DNA from: Aphelocoma coerulescens
Taxonomy: Eukaryota; Chordata; Aves; Passeriformes; Corvidae
Direction of reading: 5' to 3'
Assembly (NCBI RefSeq): GCF_041296385.1
Contig: NC_091014.1
Location: 10,019,578 to 10,083,577, forward strand
Length of the DNA: 64,000 nucleotides
Position numbers and translations under genes: made by a program. Below the pieces are notes generated by a model. That model did not search any database. It saw nothing but the letters and a program-made list of their open reading frames with translations, and was not told the origin of the DNA. How positions within the stretch are numbered: position 1 is the stretch's first letter; each line of letters begins with the position of its first letter. Below, in pieces: positions 1 to 13,777 of the stretch.

Positions 1-302
1 AGCTGGATTGGTCCAGTATTATGCTATTAGGCCTAGTTGTGTTACTAGGCCTAATATTTACAAGTATTTTGGGAGCATTAATATTATGAGTTATGCTTTC
101 AGAAAGTGCTAAAAATTACTTCACAGCAAAAATTATCCAAAATTTAGAGTCACTTTTAAAAGTCTTTGCTATAAAAAACAGGATGGAAGAAACTGCTTCT
201 AAAAGTTGGACTGTCACAGAGGCTAGAAATGAAAGTAAATTAAGTTATTGCCTTTGTCAGGCCAACAAAAAGAGGATCATAGCTGACCTCTCAAGAGATT
301 AA
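1..302 (+). other. Broken open frame entering from the left edge, hydrophobic then polar; unidentified
   Basis: Read from base 3, the frame is open until a single TGA at 87-89, then open again to a stop at 300-302, about 98 codons in all. The first part (from about base 21) encodes a run of some 22 Leu/Val/Ile/Gly/Ala-type residues preceded by an Asp-Trp-Ser-Ser stretch, which looks like a membrane segment. The part after the TGA is polar and charged, with a first ATG at 93. A membrane anchor followed by a short tail would suit the C-terminal end of an envelope-type or other membrane protein, but I recognise no family and the low-complexity composition could be chance. The start lies outside the window. 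No splice signals or promoter were recognised. Confidence 0.2.
25..56. repeat. Perfect 13-bp inverted repeat with 6-nt loop
   Basis: Bases 25-37 (TATTAGGCCTAGT) are the exact reverse complement of 44-56, with TGTGTT between them. The hairpin lies inside the hydrophobic part of the open frame at the left edge, where the two arms encode similar Leu-Gly-Leu stretches. It is too short for a microRNA precursor. It may be a chance product of AGGCCT-containing codons, or a small structural element. Confidence 0.7.
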
Positions 303-3300
303 TTGACGTTAGTGGAGGCAGTCTCTCTTGTGTGGCTATAACTAGCTTTTGATTTGAAAGGCCCAACACAGACAGAACACTGTATCACAGAGTGGAAACT
401 ACATATGGATTTAATCTGCCACCAAACCTAACATGCATCTGGATCAGTTGTTAATGTAATTCACCAATCCAGAGTTCAGTGAACCAAGTTTCTCACGAAA
501 ACTTAATCTTCATCTCTCTTCCCTTTATTTTTTATTTTCCTCTTCCCCCTTCAAAAATTTTAATCTGCCTCAGGTTTCAACACCTCATTCAAGTAGTCCT
601 GTGATATCTCAGGTTTAATATCATTTTACCTTTCAAATATAACTACAGAGGTATTAGGTTTAGCTCACTAGGTTTGTCTGATCTATGTGGCTGTAGCTTT
701 GCAAGCATCCAGTTAACCAAAAGCAATGCTAAATGAGGCGCATTGTTAGCTTTTTATTGATCCAGACAGTTCTGCTTTAAAGAAAAGGAGAAATGCACTC
801 TTGCATTCAAACTTGTTCTGATACATCTTCTCTAATCTTTACAACTCTAAAAATGGGACAGGAAGTAGGGAAAACACTATTTTTTCTTTTATGTGAGGAG
901 CTTGGTTTGGTTGGAGGAAAGAACATGACTTGAGGATTTCCATAGAAAAGAACAAAATCCAAAAGCCTTTTATTAAAAAAAGGTTTGAAAGCCTCCAGTT
1001 GATTTTTTATTGAATGAGTTATATTTATACTTTGCTATATGCAGGAACTCAAGTTTCAGACTGCCAAGAGCACAGGATGGGATCATGTGGTTATTGGCTG
1101 GTCTACCCTTCAGTACAACAAAGTCGTTATTGATGCATTTACTTTTGAAATGGTTCAGTGTATCCGCATCAACCAACACTGGTTTGTGTAAATGACTCAG
1201 TCTGCCCACACACACCACTCACAAAATTCCAGACACTGCTCCTCCCTTTCTACACTGTGCTAGGCATTATTCAGGATATTGCATTTTTAATAGCTTTTTA
1301 AGGAATAAAATTCTATTCTGTTCTGTTTCTCTTAAGTGTTATGCTTGTAAAGAATTCTGAAGATTCTAAACAAAAGTCAAAATACTTTCAAAAGGCATCC
1401 AATGCTGAAGAACAACTTCTTATCAATTTTTCTCCTGAGTTTGAGAACTTCTTAGGTATTTTATTTATGATTTGAGAGATGGTGGTTCGTTTCTCTGCTT
1501 TGCTGCAACAATTTTTTGCAAAAAAGCAAGTCAATTCGGTACGGTGAAAAATGAATATACAACTATAAACAGAAAGAATATAAGGAAATTAAAATGAAGT
1601 GTTAATAATTATATAAAAAATAATTATACATCTTACATAGTCATAAAAATAATATCATAGTGGTTACCAGGATATACCATGTGATAGTGAAGACTGTGTT
1701 ATGAGACGAAATAAAGATTAGCGCTGAGAAGCTATTTGAGTACTAATCTCTAAAAAATTATTGGTAAGCAAATAAATTGCATCTTTCAGGGTTAACTGCA
1801 TCAAACACAATCTGAATTCTTAAGAAATCTGCATTGCAGTCAATAGTTTGAATTTTTTTTTTGCCACCTGTTGAAAGGCAGGCACTGTGAGCCCACACCG
1901 AGCAAACTGGTTGATCTAGCATTGTTATATTTCTGTTTAATGCTGCTTTTCAAATGATAGAGCAGCTCTGCTGCAACAAATTTAAGATACAACAAAGCCC
2001 ACTCATTGAAATAATAACTCCTTGACTAAGAACTGCCAAAGAGGTTGTATGAGTGTGAAACATTGGCATCTCCTCTATCTGGACTCCAAGGACAGGATTC
2101 ATCTCTCCAGATGCAGACAACTTGAATTGTTCTGCTAAGCTGCTTTTTGGCTAATGAAAGACAGGCACTACCTTCTCACGCTGGAATAATTTTCTACTTC
2201 TTCTAGAGCCATTTATCTCTACTGTCTTTGAGGGGTAGGATCAGAACAGAAAGCCTACATTTTAGATACTTGGAGTGAAAATAATGGAATCCCATGTTCT
2301 CCTTGCTTACAGATCAGAAAAGGACAACTGGAACATATCACCAGTAAGTTTGTAATTACCCTTCACAGAGCTGAAAAAAATCACAGAATTTGTGTACTTG
2401 TATTGATGAGCTCTTGTGTAAAAGACCTTCAGATGCTTTAACTGATGCTCTTGGGATACTCTAGTGACAGAAATGTTACTAGAGAATAACAGCAAAAACG
2501 TGGCTCTAGAAATTTTGCTGGCTGCCTCTTGTGTAACTCATTTCAACATTGCGTGATAAGTCAGTATGGCAACTCTTGTAGCATCTGTTTTATCTGAAGC
2601 TATCATAATACTTTGTGACAATGGATTCAGTTCATGGGGACTGAGAATACATCTTCCGATTCCATCTGAAGGAAAATGGATCTGGAATCACTGTCATCCT
2701 AGAGAAAATCCTCCAAGGCAGCTGGAGTGGTGTCATGCAGCCTCTCCTTCCTGTCTTTGTCCAACAGCATGTGCCTGCAGGCTCTGGGTGAAAGACTGCC
2801 AAGGTAAAGCAAACTAACTCCATCCAATCTGACAACATCAAGAGAGGTGCAGTGACTTCCTTTAACATGCAAGGAGGCTTCCTTCCAGGCTTTATCCAGG
2901 TCTTTGGCCAAATGCAGACATGTCAGATGATCTATACAGAAAAATTCATTACCCTGACTTTTTTTTTTAACCAAAAGAGGTTCAACATTTTAATATTTTT
3001 TAAATATTTGCTAGATTTTAGGGTCCTTATTTTGTCTGAAATGTGTTCAGATGACAGTTCTGTGGAGAAGATAAAGGACTGAAGACATTAGAAAATGGAA
3101 ACAGGCAGAAAGAAGTCTTTTCAAGAAGTGTGGGTTGAATTGAAGGGCAAGATAGGAGTAAGTCTTTACTAACTAGTCACTCAGCAAAACTCTACAATTC
3201 TTTTACACTCATTTTCAGCTAGATAGGGAAATGAGCAGTGGCTCTGACAACAAAATATCTCACAAGGATTCATCTGAAAAATGTACTGCAGCTTAATCCT

Positions 3301-6300
3301 GTTCTCACTGAAATCAGTGTCAGACTGCTACGGGACTGCAGGGACGTGATAGGATGGGTTTGTTATGCAGATGGCTATGCCATTAACATGTTCAAAACAT
3401 AATCTCTCCTTGTAAAGGGAAATCGTACTGAAGGAAATGTGGCTGTCTTCTGTTAATTTCAAATAATAAAAGGTTTTCCTCCATCTGTCTCTAGTGACTT
3501 ACTTCATCTGTGTGAATTTTCAGTCCTTTCTAAAAGTGTGAAAAGAGTAACTTTGGTTTATTTTAATTTAGTTAAGGTAATCCCTTAAGGCTTTGAAATA
3601 CCTTTGAAAATCTGCACCAAAGTAGAAACACAAGAAGAGCTCTGATTGAATAGTTCTGATTCTTGTAACAAGCACAAACAAAGAAATCTTGATTTCAAAG
3701 ACAAACCTGTTCAGCAACATATTCCTGATAAGGAGCGAAGTTTTTTGTGTTTCCATTGAATTTCACTTGAGTTCCTTTTGGCTGCATTTGGTAAGTTTTG
3801 GACCTGTGTTTGTGTTTAAATAATGTGTTGAATGCCTCTTGGTTACTTCTGCAGGCATTACAGGAATGCAAATAATGAAGAATAATGATAATTATGTGCC
3901 ATTCCCTGGAAAGGTTCATGAAGATAGTTTTGTTGAAAAGAGCTGTAAATAAGTCTCTAAGAATAACAGCCAGTATCCAGAATATGCCTGGGGACTGTGT
4001 CATAGGAGTAACATTTTCCACAAACTCACCAGTGAGGTTCTAATAGCTGTTTCTGTTTAGCAGAACACTACTCCTCTGTCTTTCAAAATTAATTCAGCTT
4101 TCATTAAGCCTGAGATTTTTCTCCTTTTTTTTTATTCTCAGACTGAAACTGTACTTTATTTCCTACAGTATAAGACACTGTCATTTAGAATCAGATCTGG
4201 ATCACTATTTTCTCTAAAATAAAACCCACTTATAAAGTTCTATGTATATAAATAACAGTTACATTATTTCTTGATCCCATGGGTGAAAACTTTTCCAGAG
4301 CCTCAATGTAACATGCAAATAAGAATCAGTTCCTGAAAAACAAAAATACTGTCTACAGATATTTAAATCACTTTGTTCTGTATATTAAGCCTATAAAGAA
4401 TGTGGAGGCTGACCTTGATCTAAGTTTGATTTTCAACCATGGCTGGCTTCAGTATGGTTGAAGAGACAGATGTGTTTCAGTGCAAGGTTATTTCCTTCTC
4501 TCCCATCTGACCAGTAGAAACATTTGGTCACCCACAGAGTGACCCTTTACTGTTTTGAAAGTTGATTCTATTCTCCTAAGCTATATGAGGGTCCTGAAAA
4601 AGGAAATTATCTAATTGGTAATATTTCACTTGGAAATGTAGTCTCAACATTTTGTAGAGGATACTGCATGTTTTGGAGGGAAAAGTCTTATTATTCTAGA
4701 AATTAAATTATTTTAAACTACTATAGGCAGTGTCAGTCTCCAAAAATATTACTGTCAACACATGAAAACCAAGGCAATTTGTTCTGTACATAAATTCATG
4801 GAAGAGCTTCAGAGCAAATTACAAAGGAAGTAAACACCCTTCTCCCTTATGCACTACTCTTCAGCAGTCTTTTGAATTCACAAAGAACTCTAAGAACTCT
4901 TTCAAGTTTTCTGCCATATAAACTTCTGTAAAGTCCCTGAAAAATGTCTCCTTTCTCTTATCTCACAACTCAATGGATAAATTTAATGTACAGAACAGTA
5001 ATTTTTTTACTTGGATTTTTAGACATTTGTCTTGACTCCCAACAGGGATATACTTCTCTTACATGTGATAAACTTTTAGTACTTTTCCCCCCAATTATTG
5101 GCAGTAAATTCAAGATGTTCCTCCAAAGCAGTATTAAAGAAATATGTTTGGTATTACCTCCGGCTGCTACTTTCTGTGTCAGCTGAAGAGACATTTCATT
5201 GGAATGCCTTAATTACAATATACAGATGCCTCGACACAAACCTGTGACACAAAAATGTGAAAGCCAGATCTGATTTCTACCAAAACCTTTGGGCTACTGT
5301 GTTAATGGCTGCAACAGTCTCTTGACTTTTATGCTTCACTCTTACCTCAGCTAAGCTCCTATTTGCTGAGCATGCTGTGCAGTATACTGATAAAAGCAGA
5401 AGATACATATTGACATCATAGGACTAAGTATCTCTGATGTGCAACCAGCTATTTTCAATGCAAGTGTAGCAACTAGCAATCTTATCAGAAAAGACATTAC
5501 ATTGCACAACATATTTTTTGGTGTCTGAAAACATTAAACATGCAACTTCTCTGCAAAGTATCTGGAACTGCAATATCGGTATTTAATAGTATAGTATTTT
5601 TTTAAATTTGATAATCAAATTTTGTAGAAAATAAACACAGTTGAAATTGAGAAGAATTGAGTCAGACGAGACTATCACTAAAAAATGAACACACTGCTAA
5701 GACAAAGTCCTTATGTTAGTTTTTTGCCAAATTCTTCCGGGGAAATTCCTAGCTTTGAACTTTCTTCCTTATTTTATCCTGTCAAGACGAATTTCAGAGA
5801 TGTAAACAAGCGCAATTTGAATTAAAATTCTTTTGCACTACAAAGTTACTCTCCCTACATTATCAAATAGAGTCTGTAAATTAGTCATATCAGGTATATT
5901 TGCTCAAATGTACAAACACTTCATAACTCCACCATTAAAACTAATAGATCCATAGCAATTAAAAACTAGTTTTGCAAAGTACCATAGACTCTTTCAGGTT
6001 AGTCATGTGAAGCTCTGTTTCAAATGACTTTCAAATAATATTTATCTATATCCCATCTTGTTAAAATATAGGAAAAACCCTATACTCTCAACAAGTCATG
6101 TGGTTCAGGGTATAATAATTGGGGCTGCCATCAATTTGCTTCTCAAGACATAATTATAGTATTAAATGTGCTGCTGCTTTCTTAACCACCAGTAATTGCT
6201 GTGTAACTCAAATGTATACACCAAGTGATGATAACATGCCTTAGTATGGTGCTGCATCAGATAGATACAGCTATGCTTCTTTTGGGGCATAACCTGGATG

Positions 6301-6359
6301 AAGTTGTTGAATTAGTTTCCATTGCACAGCAATTTTGGGCTGCAGTGCGAAGCAACTAG
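303..6359. other. Unique AT-rich DNA, no gene recognised
   Basis: Open frames here are short (the longest is 108 codons on the minus strand at 3695-4021) and show no recognisable family. I found no CR1, LTR or RNA gene. One splice-like arrangement, a pyrimidine tract plus CAG followed 36 bp later by AAG|GTAAAG, lies at 2741-2809 and is discussed as a finding. Confidence 0.5.
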
Positions 6360-6414
6360 ATTATTATTATTATTATTATTACATTATTATAATCATTGTT
6401 ATCATCAATAATAA
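6360..6414. repeat. ATT/TTA microsatellite, partly degenerate
   Basis: A clean run of about seven ATT units at 6360-6380 is followed by interrupted ATT/ATC-like sequence to 6414. Simple-sequence DNA with no sign of coding or regulatory function. Confidence 0.85.
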
Positions 6415-9400
6415 TCATTTGATAGGACACGGAACATAAGAAAGGAAAAGTCCATTTCACAACTGGATGCAACGAAAACTCCAAAGATAGATATGTGATT
6501 CAATAACATTTAGAATGTACTTCTAAAATAATACTATTTTTTATTTTTTGTTGATTTTTATTTATTAATACATCTTATCTGCTCCAATAAAACTTCCATG
6601 AAGATTTTGCAATCTAAGGGTCTTTAAGTCCTCCAGATCTGGCCAAATTTGGCCTAACCTGTCCCAGAGTGGTATTAATCCTGCCATCTTAGAATTGCAC
6701 ACATGGATATTATTACCCAAGACTGACATCTTATGATGTCTTAGTTAAAGGAGAGAAGTGGGTATCTCCAAGAAGGATTAAATTTTTATCCTAAAATTCC
6801 TATTTTAAAAGTAGCCAGATATCTTTCCCTCTATATTAGCCTCTTTCTCTCTCTACCACTCTCCAATCCTAAATTAAATTCTTGTCTCCACAAATTCAGC
6901 TTGGAAGCATGTTCTGGCACTTCTAGGGAGCCTTTTATCTGATCTGTGTTAGATGTCTTCTTCAGAGTGAGATGAACCATGCCCTACAAGTACCTACTTC
7001 ACTCCATTGACTATAAACAAGATCTAAGTGACTCCTTCTGTAGGTAGCTACATTTGGCCCGATGATTCCCATAGCACACATAGCTGGAGGCAGAGTTAGA
7101 TAATTTCAGAATAATGAACATCCCCAGTGGTTTATACATCCCTTCTGGGGCTATTTATAACTTAGCATTTACTGAAGTTGTTCTCATATATGTCAGTGGC
7201 CAAACTGGCACTAAGATCAAGAGAGAGCCAAGATACCCTAAATCAAATCTCATATTTCTGCTTCTGGCCAGTCCTGAGAACAGGTCACATTCATTGAATC
7301 CATACTTTATGAGATATACATCTGAACTCATGATAAACTTTATCCAAACTCGCATTTTGTCACAGGATAAATTCAGTGTTGTGTGCCAGACTCAAGTTTG
7401 ATGGCATTCCAGTCTGTGGAACACAAGGATGATTTTGTGCAAGTTTGGCCAAGTTTTAGATAAAGCCTAGACAGTAGAGACATAAAATATAAATTTGTGG
7501 TGTTTTATGAGGTGAGGTCAAATTTTAGAGGAAATCAGACTGTCTTTTCACAGAACTTCTTGTGAAAACTATCAAATTAGATACTTAGTTTCATAATTTG
7601 CTAACTCTAAACTGTTAAGGAAGCTTGAGACAATGAAATGACTTACTAGTTTTTGGGTTTTTTGACTTCCCATCCCTCATTAAGTTCAGCTGTAGTTCTT
7701 CAAGCAGCATAAAAGAGAGTAGTATGATCTTCATATTAGGCAGATAGAAAACAGAAGGCATCAGAATGTATCCTAAGGATAGCAAACAGGCCCTGGAAAA
7801 ATCAGAATTGCAAAACCTGTTTTTTTAAGCTCTAGGCCAGGCTTCTTTGCTTGAAACAGCACCCCTTACACTGGAACTAATATAAAGTGTGTGTACATGC
7901 ATTCAAGCATGTCTAAATCATCAGGATGTTGACATGACAGCATTTAAATTTCCAGACTAAATTATATTCCATTTCCATTGCATGGTGTCATAAAAGCTGG
8001 TAGAGAATATGTTTTCAGGCAATGAATTGCTTTCAGTGACGTAGAAACTGAATATATTCCTGAAAAATTGTATAGATTACAAGGCTGAGTAGATCCCAAT
8101 GCTGTTAATTGGCCTGAGTTGCTGAATTGTTCTACTCAGTGCTCAATAAATTGCATGGCAAAATTTGATGCTGTAGGCTACATCCTAAAAATTTTTCTTG
8201 ATATTACATGTGTAGGCACAGATACAAAATAATATAGACTTGACTCCTCATTAAAGTTGGCAGTGTTCAAAAGCAGACAGCGAATGAAACCCCAGCTAAA
8301 ATTAAATGTTTAGAAATGAGTAGTTAATGAAAAACAAATAAGGGGGCAACTGAGAGCATACTGTTATAGACAGGTAGAATGAAATGATTCAAGTAAAAAA
8401 TATAGGGTACAAATCATATAGCACAGTGGTAATAAACTCAGAAAATCACCCAGTAAACGAACAGAACTTATATAAACTATCTGTATTTAAGGAGCTCCAA
8501 AGCTTCAGACTTAACAGCTCAAGAGCTTTGTACTTCGCTTTTAGAGACTGCTGAACTATGTAAAGGGGTTTGGAAAAAACATCTTTAAAGAGCATTTAAA
8601 AAATGAGAGCTTGCATACGCCAAACATTACGCCATGGAGACTTGGAAAGGCCAAGAAAGAGGCTCTGCAGAGAGGCCACCTTGCACTGCAGCTGGTATGT
8701 GCTGTCCCCATGCTGCACACAACCCCTGCACTGTCAGGGACACCTGCATCCAGCCTGGTGGAAGAGTAATGGGAACTGGGTGGGCTGGGGCTGTAGTACT
8801 TCATTTCTTCCATGGTTCTCTCATTTGAGATACAGTGAAACACAATGAGGTGTTAACTGCATTTCAACTGTCTGTATGTTCTGAAGCAGCTCAAGGGAGA
8901 TGAACAGAGGACCCCTCCTGTTCTCACGTGCCTTTCATGTTACAAGGCGGTCATTTAAAAGTCATTCTGTCTAAAGTAACTTAAAGTACAGCTATGCTGT
9001 CTTTAGATTAGGCTGACTTGCACTCCAGGTTTGATTTGAGATTTTGGAGCCAAGTGTCTTGAATATCTTTAATTATCTGGTCTGTACAGCTGAAGCTTGA
9101 CCAGGGACACTCTTGACTTTTCCAGATCAGAGTTAGCACACAAACCAACACATGGGCAGAGGAGTAACAAGGAGTTTGCACTTGAATGTGATCTGTAAAC
9201 TAACATCTAAGCTAACATCACAATGCAGATCTAATCTGACCTCTTCTTTAGAACTTTTAGATTTATAAATAATGAGAATTTCAAAATCATAAATTTGTTA
9301 TACTGAAGCTTTAGATACACTTTTCATTAGGGTTAAAATGTGACTATTTAATGGAATTCAAAACACATACACCCCATATTTTATATCATGTTATTGTAGA

Positions 9401-12285
9401 AAAAAATTTTCTTTCTAAGCCAGAGAGCTTTAGACAGATGTAAAGTAAACTAAGATGTAATCCCTGCTTTTCTCCCTCAGCAATGTTGTCCTTAATAGCC
9501 AGTTTATTCATTTTTCCTCTTTCTTTAACATTGTCTCCTTTATGTCCTGCTCTGCAAACCCAACCACAAAAGCAACAGCCTTTCTCCACTGGTGTTACTC
9601 AGCCACTTTTGCTGTCAAGTCTAATGTCTCTAGTTGCTTCATTTACTCAGCTATGTTGCACACAAGCACCCATGGAAAGGCTGCATAATGGTATCAGTGT
9701 TTTTCCTGCCAGGTTCTCCACTCTCTCCTTACTATTTCCTATCCTTTTTGATTTGTATTAGTCTTCTGCATTACCAGGTTAAAGATTGTGTCATTTACAG
9801 TCTTGTTGACCTCAGATACTCAAAAGAAATGTGTTAGCTCCTGAATAATAATGAGCTTGGTTTTAAAAAATACGTATTTGCATGACCATGGTTGCATATT
9901 TTATTTGCTCTCTTCAATTTTACATGAGACTTTACAGTTAAAATTTTAACCATGAGGGTTAAAGTGAGGCAGTTTTTATATGAAAGCTGAGATTCTTATG
10001 TAAAAATATTACTACAGGAGCTGAAGGTTAGAGAAAATATCATATATCCCAAAAGGTGTGATTAAATTAAAATACACTATTTATTTGTGTTGAGGAGACA
10101 CCTGTTTGAATACTAAGATTTAACTCCACCATTATTTATCCTCCAGGATCCTACAACTCAAAGTTCCTCTTTGTCTGAGTGCTTTGTCTACTGATCAAGA
10201 GATGATAGATCCATAAAAGCTGAACCACTGATGAAGTTCTTCACTCTTTGAGGATGAGGAAGAAATGACAAGACTATCACCCTTTCAAAATTATTCTGTA
10301 CTTTGACAATTAGATATTAAAGCAAAAGTTCAGTGCAACTTAGCAATCTTTCAGCCTATTTTGTTACCACAGCTGGAAAAAGAACTTGAAAATGGGCATG
10401 CAGAGAGTGAGAAAGAGGCTTCTTAAATAAGATTGAAAATTTTGTTCCATGAAAATCCTGCGATGCAGCTCTCTGAGAGGAGACTGGGTGTTGGACCTGG
10501 ACCTCAGACATGATAGGAGAATTTTGTTGCATCTATAAAAGAATGTCTGTAAATGGGAAAACGAATGGCTCATGTGCCTTTATCACCATTCTATATGGAG
10601 AATTTCATACTGGAAATGTGGTGTTATGGTGCTAGCAAGAAGTTCATATTTGATTTATGGCTTTCCTTTTTAATAGCAGAAGGGAGGGAATCTAACACAG
10701 TGCATTCTTGAAGGTGTTTAAATAAAAAGGGCAGCCTGGTAAATGTAGTTGTGAGCAAATATATTTTCTTCATTCCCTCCACCCTTCTAAATGATAATCA
10801 TAAATTATGGAAATTTAAATTTGGATTTTTCCCTCAATTTTGTCAAACTAGCCCCATGTATTTTAAATACTTATGATTAATATATGAAACAATACTGTCA
10901 TTCATTTCAGTGGCAATTGGCTATGCATAACATCAAATATCTTCAGGTTTTTTATGCACAAATGAATAAATATTAGTAGTCAAATCCAAAAGGGCAGATT
11001 TCAATTCTCAATCAGAAAAATTTATAGGAAAATCAATATACCAGCTTTAGTGTGATTGAAAATATACCAAATTTTTAAAAATACATTTAAGGCATTGTAT
11101 TTAGGACCTTGTTGCATTTGTTGCATTATGCAGCAAAGGTTAGTGAGGAAAATCATTGTGGCGCAAAGCTATAGAGTAAATTCTTCCAAATAAAGATCAA
11201 GTTGTACCATCAGTGAAAGTCCTTAAATTCACCCCAGCTATCAAGTTATGCAAAGACAACATCTGCTTGAACAGCCTAGATGCAGCTCTGGCATGAGAAC
11301 CTACACATTATCCTACACGATGAACAGTGAAGTGATTCACAGTAGCAGAAAGAACATCATTATGTAATTTCAAAGAAGAATGGGTAACTGATGTTTTAAA
11401 TGATGATATGACAAAATGATTAGACTGAGTGGAGGTAAGTTGCTTCCAGTGTCTGGCAGTGGAATGCAATTTCAATTCAACAGCAGCAGTGCTCTTCTGC
11501 TCTTGTGAGTACTTGAAAAAGATAAAGATCAAAGGATGGTGAGTTAGGCTGTGGGAATCTTGTAGATAAAATTCCAAATCTGGATGAGCAGCATCCATTG
11601 CTCTCAGCTTTTTGGCCTCTTTTCATTCCACCCAAAATACAGCTGCAAAGATTTTCTATCTTGCTCTTTCCTTGTTTCTTTACATATTAACTTCCAGATT
11701 CTCTTCCTCACTTTAAAACACTTCACGGGTTCACCCCTGTTTTCACCACTGCCCTCCTCACCTCTTCCTCTCTCTGCAGCTTGCCAGCTCTCCTTTTCTG
11801 ACTGCCCTCTTTGTGTTCCAAATCTACTGAACATTTTTCACCTTTATTACTATGCCACCCTGTAGCTCTGAAACAGCCTGCTGATTATTCCAGGCCAAAC
11901 AGCTCCACTGCTGCCCTTCAAACCTTCATTGACAATCCCTCACAGTTAAGTTTTGGTATGTCAGGGAACAGACCTTATTCCCTTGATCTGATGTATAGAG
12001 GGATAACTTCCATGTATAATTCCTGGAAGCCCACAATCACATAGGGAAGGAGATAACAAATCAGAGTTCATTAATGAAGGTGCACATGGTCTCAGCCACA
12101 GCCCAGGCGTGAAGGCAATTTAAACAAGTGGAGTTAAAACAAGATGAAAGTGTGTAGGGACATGTTTACACTCTCTACTTCACTTTTGATTTTATTTAAT
12201 TTAAGCCATAACTTGGTTGGAAGCCAGCAAAAAGCGTTCTAATCAATATGTGACAAAAACCAGCTTGCATCAATTAATAAATTAC
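6415..12285. other. Unique AT-rich DNA, no gene recognised
   Basis: No confident exon, repeat family or RNA gene was seen. The stretch 8600-8780 is richer in G and C than its surroundings but has few CpG dinucleotides and no recognisable repeat. 11584-11865 is pyrimidine-rich on the plus strand, which creates spurious open frames on both strands. Confidence 0.5.
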
Positions 12286-12474
12286 CGTCTTATAGCACTT
12301 TTCATCAGCACATGTGAGAACACTTTACAGAACTGCTCCTTCTTTGAAGAAGGGGAGATTGAAGCACAGAGATGTGAGGTCCATTTCCAAGGACACATCA
12401 GCCTGTAGCAGAGAAATAGAAATAAATCCAGGTCCTCTGAATTCCGCCTATCCACTGTAGTATGTGGCCAGCTG
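12286..12474 (+). mobile_element. Degraded MIR/CORE-SINE-like amniote SINE
   Basis: A run of blocks follows the order of the ancient amniote MIR-type SINE found widely in reptiles: TATAGCACTTTTCATC near 12291, CACTTTACA near 12321, a GGGGAGATTGAAGCACAGAG block near 12352, CCAAGGACACA near 12387, then a GCAGAGAAATAGAAAT...CCAGGTCCTCTGAATTCC block near 12408-12444. Spacing is compatible with the consensus after small deletions. No target-site duplication is visible, as expected for a very old copy. The family assignment comes from recalled consensus blocks, not from alignment. Confidence 0.6.
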
Positions 12475-13777
12475 CCTGGTGTATCCTACTTCTTACTTCC
12501 AAGCAAAGCTTTATAACTGTAGTAGGTAAAAAGAGAACAAAATTTAGTGGTCAGACCATGTCCTATCAGGTTAGGAGATGTTTATGGACAGGGCCATGAG
12601 GTTCAGAACAGTCCTCTAAAGTAAAGCACACAAAAGATTTTTTCTTTGCCCCATTCCCCCTCACTAATTGAATTAATATTTTTACAACATCTGTATAACT
12701 AAATCCCTTAAATGGGTTCTTTCCTCTAAGAATGAAGTGGAAATCAGAAACATTTCATCATAAAGACAAATATTTCTCTCTTCAAGAATGAAGAGTCATT
12801 ATTCCCAGTTAGTGGATCCTGCCCACTGCTTTCCAGTTTGGGTGTCTACATTCAGTAGGAAAATAGTTTTGATTTGAACACTATTGGAGCCATTAGGGGA
12901 AAAATATATTTGGAATATGAGAAAATCAGGTAATATACTCACTTGCATTCAATTATGTATTCCAATAATATGGGCAGAAATCTGAAATGAAAGCAACCAT
13001 TTTAGACAGCTATAAATAAACTGGAAATGCAGTCCTGATGATAGAAAGAGCTCATGGGGCTCTTTATTTTTGGTTTGCCACTGAAATAAAGCTCTTGCTT
13101 TTCACATATGCTTTACAATGAAACTGTGTTCAGGACAGATATGTTATAAGGTCAATACATATATATATATATATTTGGAAAAGAAAACTTATGGAAGACA
13201 TATGAACAATTTTCTTTGTTTAATACAGAGGGGTTTTTGGGATCTCCTAAGAGAATGTCTTGGTGGTTTGATTCTGAGAATGAATAAAAACATGACCTTT
13301 TGAGAACCAGAGGTTAATCTAACACAACAGCATCCAGAGAAGTTATAACTACTCAGAAGCCCCACAGAACAGCTTGAGGCAATAACTAGCAAACAGTGAA
13401 GAGAGTGGACCAAGAAGGATAAAAAGTTTTTATTTTTGATAAAAAATATATTCCAGGCTGGTATGTAACCTTGAATTAAGTTGAGGCTACATACACTGTC
13501 AGGAAGTTGCATATAGGTTCTGTGCTTATGTCCCTCAGGTTCTCAGGCAGTCAGGAGCAAAATCTAGCCATTCTGTGACATTCAGGCTTTTTATTAGACA
13601 TACATAGTTCAGTCTACCAAGTGGGTTTTATTTTTACATTAAAGACATGGTTATTAACTTTTTGCTGTTGAGTTAGTTTGTAGAATGTGCAGTTCATGCC
13701 ATAATTAACAGAGCAGTGAGCAAAATTCCTGTAAAAACTGAACAAGGTGAAATGTAATTGCAGCAGGTAAACCTGTA
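12475..13777. other. Unique AT-rich DNA, no gene recognised
   Basis: Contains an AT dinucleotide run (13158-13174) and otherwise unremarkable sequence. Open frames overlapping here (for example 13189-13512 minus) have no recognisable product. Confidence 0.5.
13158..13174. repeat. (AT)n microsatellite
   Basis: About eight uninterrupted AT units following ATAC. Low-complexity sequence only. Confidence 0.85.

Noticed and set aside
1..92. Nuclear copy of mitochondrial DNA
   Set aside because: TGA read as Trp would keep the hydrophobic frame open, but the sequence does not resemble any mitochondrial subunit I know and the downstream frame is polar and lysine-rich.
3695..4021. 108-codon minus-strand frame
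   Set aside because: No domain or signal recognised and no supporting context.
8600..8790. CpG island or promoter
   Set aside because: G+C rises but CpG dinucleotides stay few and no TATA or initiator arrangement accompanies it.
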